Below are positions 1 to 8,866 of a DNA stretch of 64,000 bases, one piece after another. The notes below the pieces were generated by a model that worked only from the letters and a program-made list of their open reading frames with translations, was not told the origin of the DNA and did no database searches. The stretch lies in the NCBI GenBank assembly GCA_902490735.1, contig CABUFC010000001.1:186001-250000 (forward strand). Reading direction: 5' to 3'. Numbering within the stretch: position 1 is the stretch's first letter; every line of letters begins with the position of its first letter. The stretch comes from an uncultured Oscillospiraceae bacterium. Lineage in GTDB: Bacteria > Bacillota > Clostridia > Oscillospirales > Acutalibacteraceae. Position numbers and translations under genes: made by a program.

Positions 1-2
1 TG

Positions 3-377
3 GTTGATTTACCGGGCTACGGATATGCAAAAATTTCAGCAGCCGAAACCGAACGTTTTTCGCTTCTTATGGAAAATTATTTTAAAAGCGGTCGCGATAT
101 TCGTCTTGTTGTGCAGCTTGTTGATATGAGAATAGGACCTACTAAAAACGATGAAATGATGATAGATTTTTTACAGTATAATAAAATTCCGTTTTGCATA
201 GCGCTTACAAAGTGCGATAAACTAAACAAAACGGAATATACTAATATGCTTAAAAAAATTAATGATAATGAAAAACTATCAGGTATTTCTATTATTCCTT
301 TTTCGACGGTTAGCGGAATTGGCGTTGAAGAATTAAAAAAAGAAATAGAAAAAAGTATAAAAAAAGATGAGGTTTAA
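3..377 (+). CDS. engB: Ribosome-biogenesis GTPase EngB/YsxC, 3' part
   Basis: The reading frame is open from the window edge, so the N-terminus with the Walker A (G1) motif is missing. The visible part begins with the G3 motif DLPGYGYAK, followed by the G4 motif TKCD at about residue 57 of the fragment and a G5-like FSTVSG near the end. This spacing and the DLPGYG signature are typical of the EngB/YihA/YsxC family, which helps assemble the 50S ribosomal subunit. It converges with potD, and its stop codon lies inside the shared terminator hairpin. Confidence 0.9.
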   Translation, partial: VDLPGYGYAKISAAETERFSLLMENYFKSGRDIRLVVQLVDMRIGPTKNDEMMIDFLQYNKIPFCIALTKCDKLNKTEYTNMLKKINDNEKLSGISIIPFSTVSGIGVEELKKEIEKSIKKDEV

Positions 378-389
378 GCCTCATCTTTT
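362..389. terminator. Bidirectional terminator between engB and potD
   Basis: An 11-bp perfect inverted repeat (AAAAGATGAGG / CCTCATCTTTT) with a 6-nt loop, flanked by A-rich sequence on one side and T-rich on the other. It contains the engB stop codon and touches the potD stop codon, so it can serve both convergent transcripts. Confidence 0.8.
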
Positions 390-1482
390 AATTTTTTATT
401 TCAGTCCAAAGCGATTCATAGTAACTTCTAATAGTACTCGGCAGATCATGATAGTATTCAGCTTTTGGCATTTTATCAGCTGTCGGATATAAAATTTCAT
501 TATCTTTATATTCGTATTCATCACTTGTTACTACTGCCGTATTCGGTGAAGCATAGCAAAGCTTTTCTGCGTTTGCAATGCCAATTTCCGGCTCTAACAA
601 AAAGTTTATAAACATTTTAGCAGCTTCAACGTTTTGCGCGTTTTTAGGGATGCAAATTGAATCGACAAAAATATTTGTTCCTTCTTCGGGATAAAAGAAT
701 GCTAAATTCGGATTATCGTTTATCATTTGCATGCAGTCGCCCGCATAATAAGTAGCAATTGCCGCTTGTTCGCCTTCCATTTTATCATAAACTTCATCCA
801 TAACATATGATTGCAAAATTGTCTTTTGTTCTTTAAGCTTTGTCGCTGCAAGCTGCCAATCAGCCTGATCTTCCGTGTTTAAATCAATGCCTAAAAGAAG
901 TTGCGCCGTTGCAAAAGCGTCACGTGGGTTGTTAAAGTTTAAGATATTATTCTTATAAGTTTTATCCCACATAATGCTCCAACTTGTAGGTGTTGTTTGA
1001 ACCATTTCTTTATTATAAATAATACCCACCATGCCAACATTATACGGAACTGAATAACTGTTGTTTGGATCAAAATACAAGTTTTTGTATTTGTCGTCGA
1101 TAAATTTATAATTTTCAATTTCACCGGTGTCAAATTTTAAAAGCATGTCTTCGGAAATAAGACGTTCAATCATATAATCAGAAGGTATTATTATGTCGAA
1201 ATTAACACCACCGCTTTTAAGCTTTCCATACATTGCTTCGTTGCTATCAAACGTTGTATAGTTTACAGTAATGCCGGTAAGTCGTTCAAATTCTTGAATA
1301 ACGTCCAATGTGCCTTCGCCGCCATCGGAAATATATTCTCCCCAGTTAAACACATTTAAAGTTGTTCCTGCTAATTTTTTTGAATAAGTAGAAACATAAT
1401 TTACTGTATTATTTTCGCCTGAACAAGCAGATAGTGCGAAGATAATTGTTAAAGATATAAGAACTGCTAAGATTTTTTTCAT
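388..1482 (-). CDS. potD: Spermidine/putrescine ABC transporter substrate-binding lipoprotein PotD
   Basis: 364 aa. It starts with a lipoprotein signal peptide (MKKILAVLISLTIIFALSAC, lipobox Cys20), so the mature protein should be anchored on the outer face of the membrane. The mature domain opens with NVFNWGEYIS, a signature of PotD/PotF proteins, and spans a full bacterial extracellular binding-protein fold. It is the last gene of the potABCD operon and overlaps potC by 4 bp. Spermidine or putrescine as ligand follows from family and operon; which is preferred cannot be read from the sequence. Confidence 0.93.
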   Translation of the reverse strand: MKKILAVLISLTIIFALSACSGENNTVNYVSTYSKKLAGTTLNVFNWGEYISDGGEGTLDVIQEFERLTGITVNYTTFDSNEAMYGKLKSGGVNFDIIIPSDYMIERLISEDMLLKFDTGEIENYKFIDDKYKNLYFDPNNSYSVPYNVGMVGIIYNKEMVQTTPTSWSIMWDKTYKNNILNFNNPRDAFATAQLLLGIDLNTEDQADWQLAATKLKEQKTILQSYVMDEVYDKMEGEQAAIATYYAGDCMQMINDNPNLAFFYPEEGTNIFVDSICIPKNAQNVEAAKMFINFLLEPEIGIANAEKLCYASPNTAVVTSDEYEYKDNEILYPTADKMPKAEYYHDLPSTIRSYYESLWTEIKN

Positions 1483-2297
1483 TGTTGATCCTCCGTGATT
1501 TTTTGATTATTATTTTTATCTCCAAGTATATTTATTATTATCAACAATATCAGTATTGTAACGAAAATTAAAGTTGATAATGCATACATATCAGGAGTAA
1601 CTCGCTGTTTTGTCATGGAATATATCCGTATTGGAAGGGTATTGAATGTTCCGTTGGTAAAATAACTTATTACAAAATCATCTAAAGATAGGGTAAATGC
1701 CATGGCAAGACCGGTGGCAATGCCCGAGGAAATAGCCGGAATCATTACCTTGTAAAAAGCAACAAAAGGCGTGCACCCTAAATCCTCGGCGGCTTCTATT
1801 AGATGAGGGTCTGTCTGCTTAAGCTTTGGCAAAACCGATAAAATTACATACGGAATATTAAAAGTAATATGTGCAATCAGCAGTGTAAAAAAGCCAAGTT
1901 TTTCTTTAAAACCTAATAAACTTCCGCCAAAAACAAATAATAGCATTAATGAAATACCGGTAACAATATCAGGATTAATCATTGGTATGTTTGTAACATA
2001 CATTACCGTGCTTTTAAACCATTTTTTCTTGTAATAAAAAATACCTACTGCCGCGGCAGTCCCGATTATTGTTGCAATGATCGAAGATAAAACGGCTAAA
2101 ATTACAGTGTTTTTTAATGCTTCTATTGAATTGGCGTCGTGAAACAGCTCTTGATACCATTTAAGCGAAAAACCTTTAAATACAGTCGCCGTTTTTGAAC
2201 TGTTAAATGAAAGAAAAAACATTACTAAAATAGGAGCATATAAAAAGAAATACAAAAGGCCAACGTAAACCTTCATTGTTTTGCTTTTTTTAATCAT
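1479..2297 (-). CDS. potC: Spermidine/putrescine ABC transporter permease PotC
   Basis: 272 aa, about six hydrophobic membrane segments. The cytoplasmic EAA loop that contacts the ATPase is visible as EAAEDLGCTPFVAFYKVMIP around residues 168-187. The length matches PotC/YdcV permeases. Its start overlaps the potB stop and its stop overlaps the potD start (4 bp each), indicating translational coupling. It should form the transmembrane channel together with PotB. Confidence 0.93.
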   Translation of the reverse strand: MIKKSKTMKVYVGLLYFFLYAPILVMFFLSFNSSKTATVFKGFSLKWYQELFHDANSIEALKNTVILAVLSSIIATIIGTAAAVGIFYYKKKWFKSTVMYVTNIPMINPDIVTGISLMLLFVFGGSLLGFKEKLGFFTLLIAHITFNIPYVILSVLPKLKQTDPHLIEAAEDLGCTPFVAFYKVMIPAISSGIATGLAMAFTLSLDDFVISYFTNGTFNTLPIRIYSMTKQRVTPDMYALSTLIFVTILILLIIINILGDKNNNQKITEDQQ

Positions 2298-3121
2298 ACA
2301 ATAACCTCGCTTTCTTCGTTGCTGGAAAATTTGTTGGTTATTGCCATGCTGATAAGAATTAGCACCATTAAAATAAGTGATAAAGCAGCGCCGACATTAT
2401 AATTAATTTCACCTTGAAATTTACGCTCGATCATATCGCCTATAAGCATGGTTTTAGCACCGCCTAATTTTTGACTGATGTAAAATGTGCTTACAGAAGG
2501 TACGAATACCATTGTGATTCCTGAAATTACGCCTGGCATACTAAGCGGTAAGATTACGCGTAAAAACCTTTGAAAACCGTTGGCGCCTAAGTCTTGTGCT
2601 GCTTCTAATACTGAATTATCAAACTTTGTCATAATAGAATATATCGGCAAAATCATGTAAGGTAAAAAGTTGTAAATCATGCCAAGAATTACAGCGCCCG
2701 GCGTATTTATAAGCTGTACTTTATTAAGACCGATTGCTTTTAAAATATTATTTATAATTCCGTTGTTTTCAAGAATTAACATGAGCGAATAGGTTCTTAT
2801 AAGAAGATTCATCCACATCGGAAGCATCGCAAGCATAACCATGGTTCGCTGGCTCTTTGAGCTTAATGATGCCATAAAATAGGCGAATGGATAAGCAAGT
2901 AACAGGCATATTGCGGTTGCTATGAGTGCATATTCAATTGAAATTAAAAATGAATTTATTACGCTTGGATTGGTTATTTCGTGAACATTTGCAAGAGTAA
3001 AGGCTCCGCTTGCATCCGTAAATGCATAATAAAGAACCATAGCAAACGGCGCAATGATAAATAATACGGCCCATATTAAGTACGGACTTGAAATTTTCAG
3101 ACCAAGAAATTTTTTACTCAA
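2294..3121 (-). CDS. potB: Spermidine/putrescine ABC transporter permease PotB
   Basis: 275 aa, six predicted membrane segments. The EAA loop EAAQDLGANGFQRFLRVILP lies in the second half of the protein (about residues 173-192). It is second in the potA-B-C-D operon, overlapping potA and potC by 4 bp each. Sequence style and order match polyamine importers rather than sugar importers. Confidence 0.92.
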   Translation of the reverse strand: MSKKFLGLKISSPYLIWAVLFIIAPFAMVLYYAFTDASGAFTLANVHEITNPSVINSFLISIEYALIATAICLLLAYPFAYFMASLSSKSQRTMVMLAMLPMWMNLLIRTYSLMLILENNGIINNILKAIGLNKVQLINTPGAVILGMIYNFLPYMILPIYSIMTKFDNSVLEAAQDLGANGFQRFLRVILPLSMPGVISGITMVFVPSVSTFYISQKLGGAKTMLIGDMIERKFQGEINYNVGAALSLILMVLILISMAITNKFSSNEESEVIV

Positions 3122-4239
3122 TTTCCGGCCTCCTTTTCGAACAATAAGGGTTCGATTTCATCACTAAAGGAAGAGTAATCTCCGTAAAGGTTGGAATATT
3201 TGGATTTTTTCATGACGTGGATAGCGTCAGGCTCAATATTTAAACCTACAACATCGCCAACCTGTTGTTCGTCAGTCGTTTGTATCATCCATTTAAAGCC
3301 GCCGATATCAACAATTATTTCATAATGCACACCTAAAAATGTAACCGAAGTAACTTCACCTTCAAGCATACCTGCGCTTGGTGGTACAATATCAACATCT
3401 TCAGGTCTTACAACAATGTCAACCGGTTCATTTTCTTTAAATCCGGAGTCGAGACATGCAAATTCGTGTCCTGAAAACTCGGTTAAAAAATCTGCCTTCA
3501 TTTTACCGGATATTATATTGCTTTCACCGATAAAATCAGCAACAAACGCATTTTCGGGTTCGTTATAAATATCTTTTGGGGTTCCGATTTGCTGGATTAC
3601 GCCCTCGTTCATAACAACAACAGTATCTGAAATACTTAAAGCTTCTTCCTGATCATGTGTAACAAAAACAAAGGTTATTCCAAGTGTTTTTTGGATGTTT
3701 TTAAGCTCAACCTGCATGTCTTTTCTAAGCTTTAAATCAAGTGCCGCAAGTGGCTCGTCAAGAAGTAAAACTTTTGGCCTATTAATAACTGCCCTTGCAA
3801 TTGCAACACGTTGCTGCTGGCCGCCCGATAAACTATTGACATTTCTTTTTTCAAATCCGTTTAAGCCAACCATATCAATTATTTCGGCAACGCGTTCTTT
3901 TATTTCTTTTTCGGGTGTTTTTTTTACTCTCAGTCCAAAGGCAATATTTTCGTATAAATTGAGATGAGGAAAAAGAGCATATCTTTGAAATATTGTGTTA
4001 ACTTGTCTTTTATGCGGAGCTAAATCGTTTATTTTAACACCGTCAAAAAAAATATCGCCCTCATTCGGAGAGACAAAGCCGGCAATAATTCTAAGAGTTG
4101 TAGTTTTACCACATCCGGAAGGACCTAATAGTGTTACAAACTCACCGTCTTTAATTGATAGGTTTAATTTTTTTAAAACCTGCTCTTCGCCAAATGAGAC
4201 CGAAATATTATCTAATTGTATAATTGCATTGTTCGCCAT
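3118..4239 (-). CDS. potA: Spermidine/putrescine ABC transporter ATPase PotA
   Basis: 373 aa. Walker A GPSGCGKTT is at residues 39-47, the signature LSGGQQQR at about 137-144, Walker B with LLLDEPLAALD just after, and the H-loop THDQEE follows. The C-terminal ~130 residues form a TOBE-type regulatory domain (VRPEDVDI). First gene of the operon. The ATG follows a G-rich ribosome-binding site (GGGGG, about 8 nt upstream) that sits directly beside a base-paired segment of the leader, so initiation could be controlled by RNA folding. Confidence 0.93.
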   Translation of the reverse strand: MANNAIIQLDNISVSFGEEQVLKKLNLSIKDGEFVTLLGPSGCGKTTTLRIIAGFVSPNEGDIFFDGVKINDLAPHKRQVNTIFQRYALFPHLNLYENIAFGLRVKKTPEKEIKERVAEIIDMVGLNGFEKRNVNSLSGGQQQRVAIARAVINRPKVLLLDEPLAALDLKLRKDMQVELKNIQKTLGITFVFVTHDQEEALSISDTVVVMNEGVIQQIGTPKDIYNEPENAFVADFIGESNIISGKMKADFLTEFSGHEFACLDSGFKENEPVDIVVRPEDVDIVPPSAGMLEGEVTSVTFLGVHYEIIVDIGGFKWMIQTTDEQQVGDVVGLNIEPDAIHVMKKSKYSNLYGDYSSFSDEIEPLLFEKEAGN

Positions 4240-4404
4240 TTAAGCATCCCCCTTTGCGGACACGAAGTGCCGTGGAAATTTATTTAATCTCTGCACGATA
4301 CCCGCACAAGTTACGTCATACAGTCTCCGCAAAGAGTTTTATCATAGTAATTACTATGGCGGCATGACTTTCCTTGTGCTTTGAAGCACAGATACTTAAA
4401 CGAT
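4240..4404 (-). promoter_or_regulatory. Structured 5' leader of potA (candidate cis-regulatory RNA)
   Basis: Read on the minus strand, the leader contains several complementary segments. GCACAAG pairs with a downstream CTTGTGC and encloses GTCATGC paired with GTATGAC. Inside is a 16-nt perfect palindrome CATAGTAATTACTATG. The same GCACA can instead pair with an upstream TGTGC (hairpin TGTGCTTCAAAGCACA). A 9-nt CTTTGCGGA in the inner loop is perfectly complementary to TCCGCAAAG just before the GGGGG ribosome-binding site. Mutually exclusive pairings and a helix beside the RBS suggest a switch. I do not recognise a known riboswitch consensus. Ligand and mechanism are unknown; polyamine sensing would be a guess from the operon. 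Confidence 0.55.
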
Positions 4405-4410
4405 ATATCT

Positions 4411-4439
4411 AATATATAGGTTAAAGGGGCAATTGTCAA
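4411..4439 (-). promoter_or_regulatory. potABCD promoter
   Basis: On the minus strand: -35 TTGACA (4434-4439), 17-bp spacer, -10 TATATT (4411-4416). The -35 is consensus and the -10 has one mismatch. Predicted transcription start is near 4404, giving a leader of roughly 165 nt before the potA start codon. Confidence 0.75.
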
Positions 4440-4465
4440 GTTTTTTATTTTATAGTATTTTTTAG

Positions 4466-4494
4466 TTGCTCAATTAAATATTATATGCTATAAT
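4466..4494 (+). promoter_or_regulatory. ruvCAB promoter
   Basis: -35 TTGCTC (4466-4471), 17-bp spacer, consensus -10 TATAAT (4489-4494). It is divergent from, and about 30 bp away from, the potA promoter. The AGGAG ribosome-binding site of ruvC follows at 4509-4513. Confidence 0.7.
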
Positions 4495-4521
4495 ATTTTA
4501 AATATAATAGGAGTGGTGTGC

Positions 4522-5010
4522 TTGCGTATTCTTGGTATCGATCCCGGATATGCCATCGTAGGTGTTGGTTTGCTGGACTATAATAATATTAGCTTCAAAA
4601 CTAACTATATTGGCGTAATTACTACTCCCAGCAAAACTGACTTTTCTTTAAGGCTTGAGATTATATATCATTCAATGATTGATATTATTGAAAAGTACAA
4701 GCCGGACTGTATGTCGATTGAAAAACTTTATTTTAATACAAACTCCAAGACAGTTATTGATGTTGCAGGCGCAAGGGGAGTTATTCTTCTTGCGGCAAGG
4801 CAAAAAGGACTTCCGATTTTCCAGTACACGCCGCTTCAGGTAAAACAAGCTGTTACAGGCTACGGCAACGCCGAAAAAAAACAGGTTATGGAATTAACAA
4901 GAAGGCTTCTTGGGCTTAAATCCATACCAAAACCGGACGATGCCGCAGATGCTCTTGCGTTAGCCATATGCCATGCTCACAGCAGCGGCTCAATGTTTTT
5001 TAGGAGATAA
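4522..5010 (+). CDS. ruvC: Holliday junction resolvase RuvC
   Basis: 162 aa from the chosen TTG start. AGGAG at 4509-4513 is 8 nt from TTG 4522, and the protein then begins MRILGIDPG as RuvC proteins do; the GTG codons at 4513 and 4516 overlap the RBS. Active-site acidic residues are visible: D7 (GIDPG), E67 (SIEKLYF) and the C-terminal pair in KPDDAADALA (about D140 and D143). It cuts four-way junctions made during recombinational repair, acting on RuvAB-bound DNA. First gene of ruvC-ruvA-ruvB. Confidence 0.95.
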   Translation: MRILGIDPGYAIVGVGLLDYNNISFKTNYIGVITTPSKTDFSLRLEIIYHSMIDIIEKYKPDCMSIEKLYFNTNSKTVIDVAGARGVILLAARQKGLPIFQYTPLQVKQAVTGYGNAEKKQVMELTRRLLGLKSIPKPDDAADALALAICHAHSSGSMFFRR

Positions 5011-5012
5011 TT

Positions 5013-5618
5013 ATGATTTACTCTTTGAATGGAATTTTAGTTTATAAGGATAATAATACTGCTGTTATTGAGTGCGGCGGTGTTGGTTATAAATGTGCCG
5101 TATCACAAAAAACCGCAGCATCGCTTCCTCCTCTTAAGTCTGAAACATTTTTACTAACATATATGCAGGTGAAAGAAGATGCTGTGGACTTGTTCGGGTT
5201 TATTACAGCTGCCGAACTTGAAATTTTTAAAATGATAATATCTGTCAACGGTATTGGCGCCAAAGGTGCTTTAGCAATACTTTCAATTTATACACCTGAC
5301 GAAGTGATCTTGCATATTGCCGCTGGTGACAGTAAGGCGATTTCAGCAGCTCAGGGAGTTGGCCCGAAAATTGCCGGCAGAATAGTGCTGGAATTAAAGG
5401 ATAAACTCGGTAACGGATCTGTTGCATTAAGCGGTGATGCCAAAGCAGCACTCAGCACCAGTGGGGCCGGATCCGCGCTTAAAGATGCTGTAGAAGCACT
5501 AACAACTTTTGGCTTTACTGCAAGCGAAGCTAGTGTGGCAGTTGGTAAATGTGATCCGGGGCTTAGTGTAGACGAACTTATAAAGCAGGCATTAAAATAT
5601 CTTTCAAAGAAGGTGTAA
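5013..5618 (+). CDS. ruvA: Holliday junction branch-migration protein RuvA
   Basis: 201 aa, normal length. The N-terminal OB-fold begins MIYSLNGILVYKD, with the conserved VGYKCAVS. Two helix-hairpin-helix motifs follow (SVNGIGAKGALAIL and AAQGVGPKIAGRIVLELKDKL, about residues 74-125). A flexible Ala/Ser-rich linker leads to the small C-terminal domain that touches RuvB (ALTTFGFTASEA). It lies 2 bp after ruvC and 3 bp before ruvB. RuvA tetramers hold the junction open for RuvB. Confidence 0.95.
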   Translation: MIYSLNGILVYKDNNTAVIECGGVGYKCAVSQKTAASLPPLKSETFLLTYMQVKEDAVDLFGFITAAELEIFKMIISVNGIGAKGALAILSIYTPDEVILHIAAGDSKAISAAQGVGPKIAGRIVLELKDKLGNGSVALSGDAKAALSTSGAGSALKDAVEALTTFGFTASEASVAVGKCDPGLSVDELIKQALKYLSKKV

Positions 5619-5621
5619 TAT

Positions 5622-6647
5622 ATGGAAGAAATGGATTTTGAAAATCGAATTGTTGCGCCTGAATATAGTATGGAAGATGAATCTATTGATGTATCATTAA
5701 GACCTAAAACTTTAGATGAATATATAGGACAACACAAAGCAAAGGAAAATCTTTCAATATATATTCAAGCCGCAAATCTTAGAAAAGAAGCGCTCGATCA
5801 TGTTTTAATATACGGCCCGCCCGGACTTGGTAAAACAACACTTGCCGGTATTATTGCTAACGAATTGGGTGTTAATTTTAGAATTACTTCCGGACCCGCT
5901 ATTGAAAAGCAAGGCGACCTTGTGGCACTGCTTACAAATCTTTCAGAAGGCGACGTTCTGTTTATTGATGAAATTCATCGCTTAAACCGCTCTGTCGAAG
6001 AGATTTTGTATCCGGCTATGGAGGATTATTCTCTGGATATTATTATCGGTAAAGGGCCGTCTGCCCGTTCAATTCGTTTAAATTTGCCAAAGTTTACACT
6101 TGTTGGAGCTACAACAAGATCGGGCCAAATAAGTGCACCTTTACGTGATCGCTTTGGCGTACACTTAAGATTGGATTTGTATAATCCGGAGGAACTTGCC
6201 GAAATAATTACACGTTCAGCTGGCATATTAAATATTGAAATCACTCGAGAGGGAGCTTTGGAAATTGCATCACGTTCGAGAGGTACTCCGAGAATTGCAA
6301 ACAGACTTTTAAAGCGCGTTCGCGATATTGCCGAAATTCAGTTTGACGGTAAAATTACCGAAGAAGTGGCAATTGCCGCATTAAAACGCTTTGATATCGA
6401 CGAGCTTGGTCTTGATGATTTCGATCGCAGAATGCTAAAAACAATTATTGAATTGTACGACGGCGGCCCTGTTGGTCTTGACACATTGGCAGCAGCCGTA
6501 GGTGAAGAGGCAGTTACTATTGAAGATGTTTACGAGCCGTTTTTAATGCAGATAGGTTTTTTATCTAGAACTAACCGCGGCCGATGTGTTACAATGGCGG
6601 CATATAAACATTTAGGAATTGAAAAAACAGGCCAACAATCATTTTAA
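5622..6647 (+). CDS. ruvB: Holliday junction branch-migration ATPase RuvB
   Basis: 341 aa AAA+ motor. Walker A GPPGLGKTT is at residues 65-73, Walker B LFIDEIHRL at about 113-121, sensor 1 in GATTRSGQIS, the arginine finger region in RDRFGVHLRLD, and the C-terminal winged helix ends with QIGFLSRTNRGR. All motifs are intact. It hexamerises around DNA and drives branch migration. Immediately downstream of ruvA; glmM follows 10 bp later. Confidence 0.96.
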   Translation: MEEMDFENRIVAPEYSMEDESIDVSLRPKTLDEYIGQHKAKENLSIYIQAANLRKEALDHVLIYGPPGLGKTTLAGIIANELGVNFRITSGPAIEKQGDLVALLTNLSEGDVLFIDEIHRLNRSVEEILYPAMEDYSLDIIIGKGPSARSIRLNLPKFTLVGATTRSGQISAPLRDRFGVHLRLDLYNPEELAEIITRSAGILNIEITREGALEIASRSRGTPRIANRLLKRVRDIAEIQFDGKITEEVAIAALKRFDIDELGLDDFDRRMLKTIIELYDGGPVGLDTLAAAVGEEAVTIEDVYEPFLMQIGFLSRTNRGRCVTMAAYKHLGIEKTGQQSF

Positions 6648-6657
6648 GGAGTAAATC

Positions 6658-8007
6658 ATGGGAAGATTATTTGGTACAGACGGTGCAAGAGGAATAGCCA
6701 ATCAAGACTTAACAAACGAACTTGCAATGAATATTGGTCGAGCTGCGGCATATGTACTTGCCAGCGAAAAGGTAGGAAGACCTAAAATTTTAATAGGAAA
6801 AGATACAAGAGCCAGCTCCACTATGCTCGAAATGGCTTTAGCCGCAGGACTATGCTCGGTTGGAGCAGACGTTGTTCTTGCGGGATATGTTCCAACACCT
6901 GCGGTAGCATATCTTATAGGAGACAGCGGCGCTGACGCCGGAATAATGATTTCTGCTTCCCATAATCCTTGCGAATACAATGGTATTAAGCTTTTTAATA
7001 GCTATGGATATAAATTGCCTGATGAAATTGAAGAAGAAATTGAAAGCCTTGTGCTTGATGATATGAGCCCGATTGTTTTTCCAATCGGCGGAGATGTAGG
7101 TTCTGTATTTCATCGCGACGACTATGTGTACGATTATATTGATCACCTTATTTCTACTGTTGATTGCAGACTTGACGGTTTAAATATCGCTATCGACTGT
7201 GCTAACGGCAGTGCTTCATTTACAGCCGAAAGACTGTTTACATCACTTGGAGCAAAGGTTCATATGATGCATGATCATCCTAACGGCACAAATATTAACA
7301 GCGAATGCGGTTCTACTCATCTTGATGATTTAATCGACTATGTTAATGGTCATGAGATTGATTTAGGTTTAGCATTTGACGGTGATGCTGACAGATGCCT
7401 TGCTATAGATGAAAAAGGCCAGCTTATTGATGGTGACAAGTTGATTGCTGTTTTTGCTAAAGACTTAAAAAGCAAAAACAAGTTAATAAATAATGCTGCT
7501 GTTGTGACAGTTATGACCAATATCGGTTTTAAAATGTTTGCAAAAGAAAACGGCATAAAGGTTGTGCAAACCGGCGTTGGTGACAGATATGTTCTTGAGG
7601 AGATGCTTAAAAATAATTACTATATAGGCGGCGAGCAATCAGGACATATTATTTTTAAAGAGTTTGCAACAACCGGTGACGGTCAACTTACCGGTATTCA
7701 GTTTGCTTCTGCGATGGCAAGAACAAAACTGAGCGCATCAAAGCTTGCATCTTGTATGACTGCATATCCTCAAACCATTATTAACGTTACTGTACAAGAC
7801 AGCGTTAAACAAATATTAAAGACCGATAAAGACATACAAAATGTTATAAAAGAACAGGAAAAAATTCTTGGGGACAGCGGTCGTGTTTTAGTTCGTGCCT
7901 CTGGCACCGAACCCCTTATTAGGGTTATGATTGAAGGCAAAGATAAAAAGAAAATTCATGAAATGGCAAAAACTATTGCTAATGTTATTGAGTCTAAAAA
8001 ACAATGA
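6658..8007 (+). CDS. glmM: Phosphoglucosamine mutase GlmM
   Basis: 449 aa, start MGRLFGTDGARG behind AAGGAG. The phosphoserine loop SASHNP carries catalytic Ser101. The metal-binding loop DGDADR is at about 240-245, and the sugar-phosphate loop GEQSGHIIF and the C-terminal phosphate-binding RASGTEPLIRVM are intact. It converts glucosamine-6-phosphate to glucosamine-1-phosphate for UDP-GlcNAc and peptidoglycan synthesis. The stop overlaps the next start (ATGA), so the two are translationally coupled. Confidence 0.95.
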   Translation: MGRLFGTDGARGIANQDLTNELAMNIGRAAAYVLASEKVGRPKILIGKDTRASSTMLEMALAAGLCSVGADVVLAGYVPTPAVAYLIGDSGADAGIMISASHNPCEYNGIKLFNSYGYKLPDEIEEEIESLVLDDMSPIVFPIGGDVGSVFHRDDYVYDYIDHLISTVDCRLDGLNIAIDCANGSASFTAERLFTSLGAKVHMMHDHPNGTNINSECGSTHLDDLIDYVNGHEIDLGLAFDGDADRCLAIDEKGQLIDGDKLIAVFAKDLKSKNKLINNAAVVTVMTNIGFKMFAKENGIKVVQTGVGDRYVLEEMLKNNYYIGGEQSGHIIFKEFATTGDGQLTGIQFASAMARTKLSASKLASCMTAYPQTIINVTVQDSVKQILKTDKDIQNVIKEQEKILGDSGRVLVRASGTEPLIRVMIEGKDKKKIHEMAKTIANVIESKKQ

Positions 8008-8864
8008 GATTTTCCGAAGAATTTTACGATTATGAGCTTATAGATGCGGCAAAAGGTTTAAAGCTTGAACGCTGGAAGGATATTTATTTAATTCGTCCGG
8101 AGCCTCAGGCGATTTGGTCAAATCGCGAAAATAATCATCTGTGGGAAAAAGCGCATGCAGTTTACCACAGAAGCAATTCCGGTGGCGGATATTGGGAGAG
8201 ACTTCGCGATATACCTGATGTTTGGCAGGTAAGCTTTAAAGATCTTACGTTTAATTTAAAACCTATGGGATTTAAGCATACCGGCCTTTTCCCGGAACAA
8301 GCGGTTAACTGGGACTTAATTAAAAGCAGTTTAAAACCAAACGATAGAGTTTTAAACTTATTTGCATATACAGGAGGCGCAACATTAGCCGCCCTTTCTT
8401 CCGGCTGTATAGTTACGCATGTTGACGCCTCTAAAGGCATGACTTTATGGGCAAAAGAAAATGCAACAAGCTCCGGACTTATTAATAAGCCGGTACGCTG
8501 GATTGTAGATGACTGCATTAAGTTTATTAAACGTGAAATACGGCGCGGCAACAGATATGAATGTATTATTATGGACCCTCCGTCGTACGGAAGAGGTCCT
8601 AACAAAGAAGTATTTAAAATTGATGACATGCTTGAAGAATTGCTAACACTTTCTTGCGAGCTTTTAAGTGAAAAATCCGGAATGTTTATACTTAATACAT
8701 ATACTGCCGGAATTTCACATACGATTTTAAATTACTTGCTAAAAACCTGTTTACAAAAATATGGTTTTTCCGGTGAGATTTTTACCGATGAGATCGGCTT
8801 AAAGGTTACACACAAGAGTATAATACTGCCTTGTGGCAACACTACAATTTGGAAAAGAGATTAA
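8004..8864 (+). CDS. Class I SAM-dependent methyltransferase, COG1092/RlmK-like
   Basis: 286 aa. The C-terminal two-thirds is a Rossmann methyltransferase: VLNLFAYTGGATLAALSSG (SAM-binding motif I, about residues 114-132), THVDASKGM (acidic motif II) and MDPPSYGRGP (motif IV, about 194-203), typical of the RlmI/RlmK/TrmD-like m5C or m2G rRNA methyltransferase group. The PUA domain of RlmI is absent. The likely substrate is RNA (probably 23S rRNA), but the position modified cannot be assigned. Overlaps glmM by 4 bp. Confidence 0.8.
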   Translation: MRFSEEFYDYELIDAAKGLKLERWKDIYLIRPEPQAIWSNRENNHLWEKAHAVYHRSNSGGGYWERLRDIPDVWQVSFKDLTFNLKPMGFKHTGLFPEQAVNWDLIKSSLKPNDRVLNLFAYTGGATLAALSSGCIVTHVDASKGMTLWAKENATSSGLINKPVRWIVDDCIKFIKREIRRGNRYECIIMDPPSYGRGPNKEVFKIDDMLEELLTLSCELLSEKSGMFILNTYTAGISHTILNYLLKTCLQKYGFSGEIFTDEIGLKVTHKSIILPCGNTTIWKRD

Positions 8865-8866
8865 TT

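Noticed and set aside
4240..4404. RNase P, tmRNA, T-box or SAM riboswitch in the potA leader
   Set aside because: An AGGAAAGTC string recalls RNase P, but the leader is far too short and other conserved RNase P segments, T-box AGGGTGG, and SAM-I core motifs are absent.
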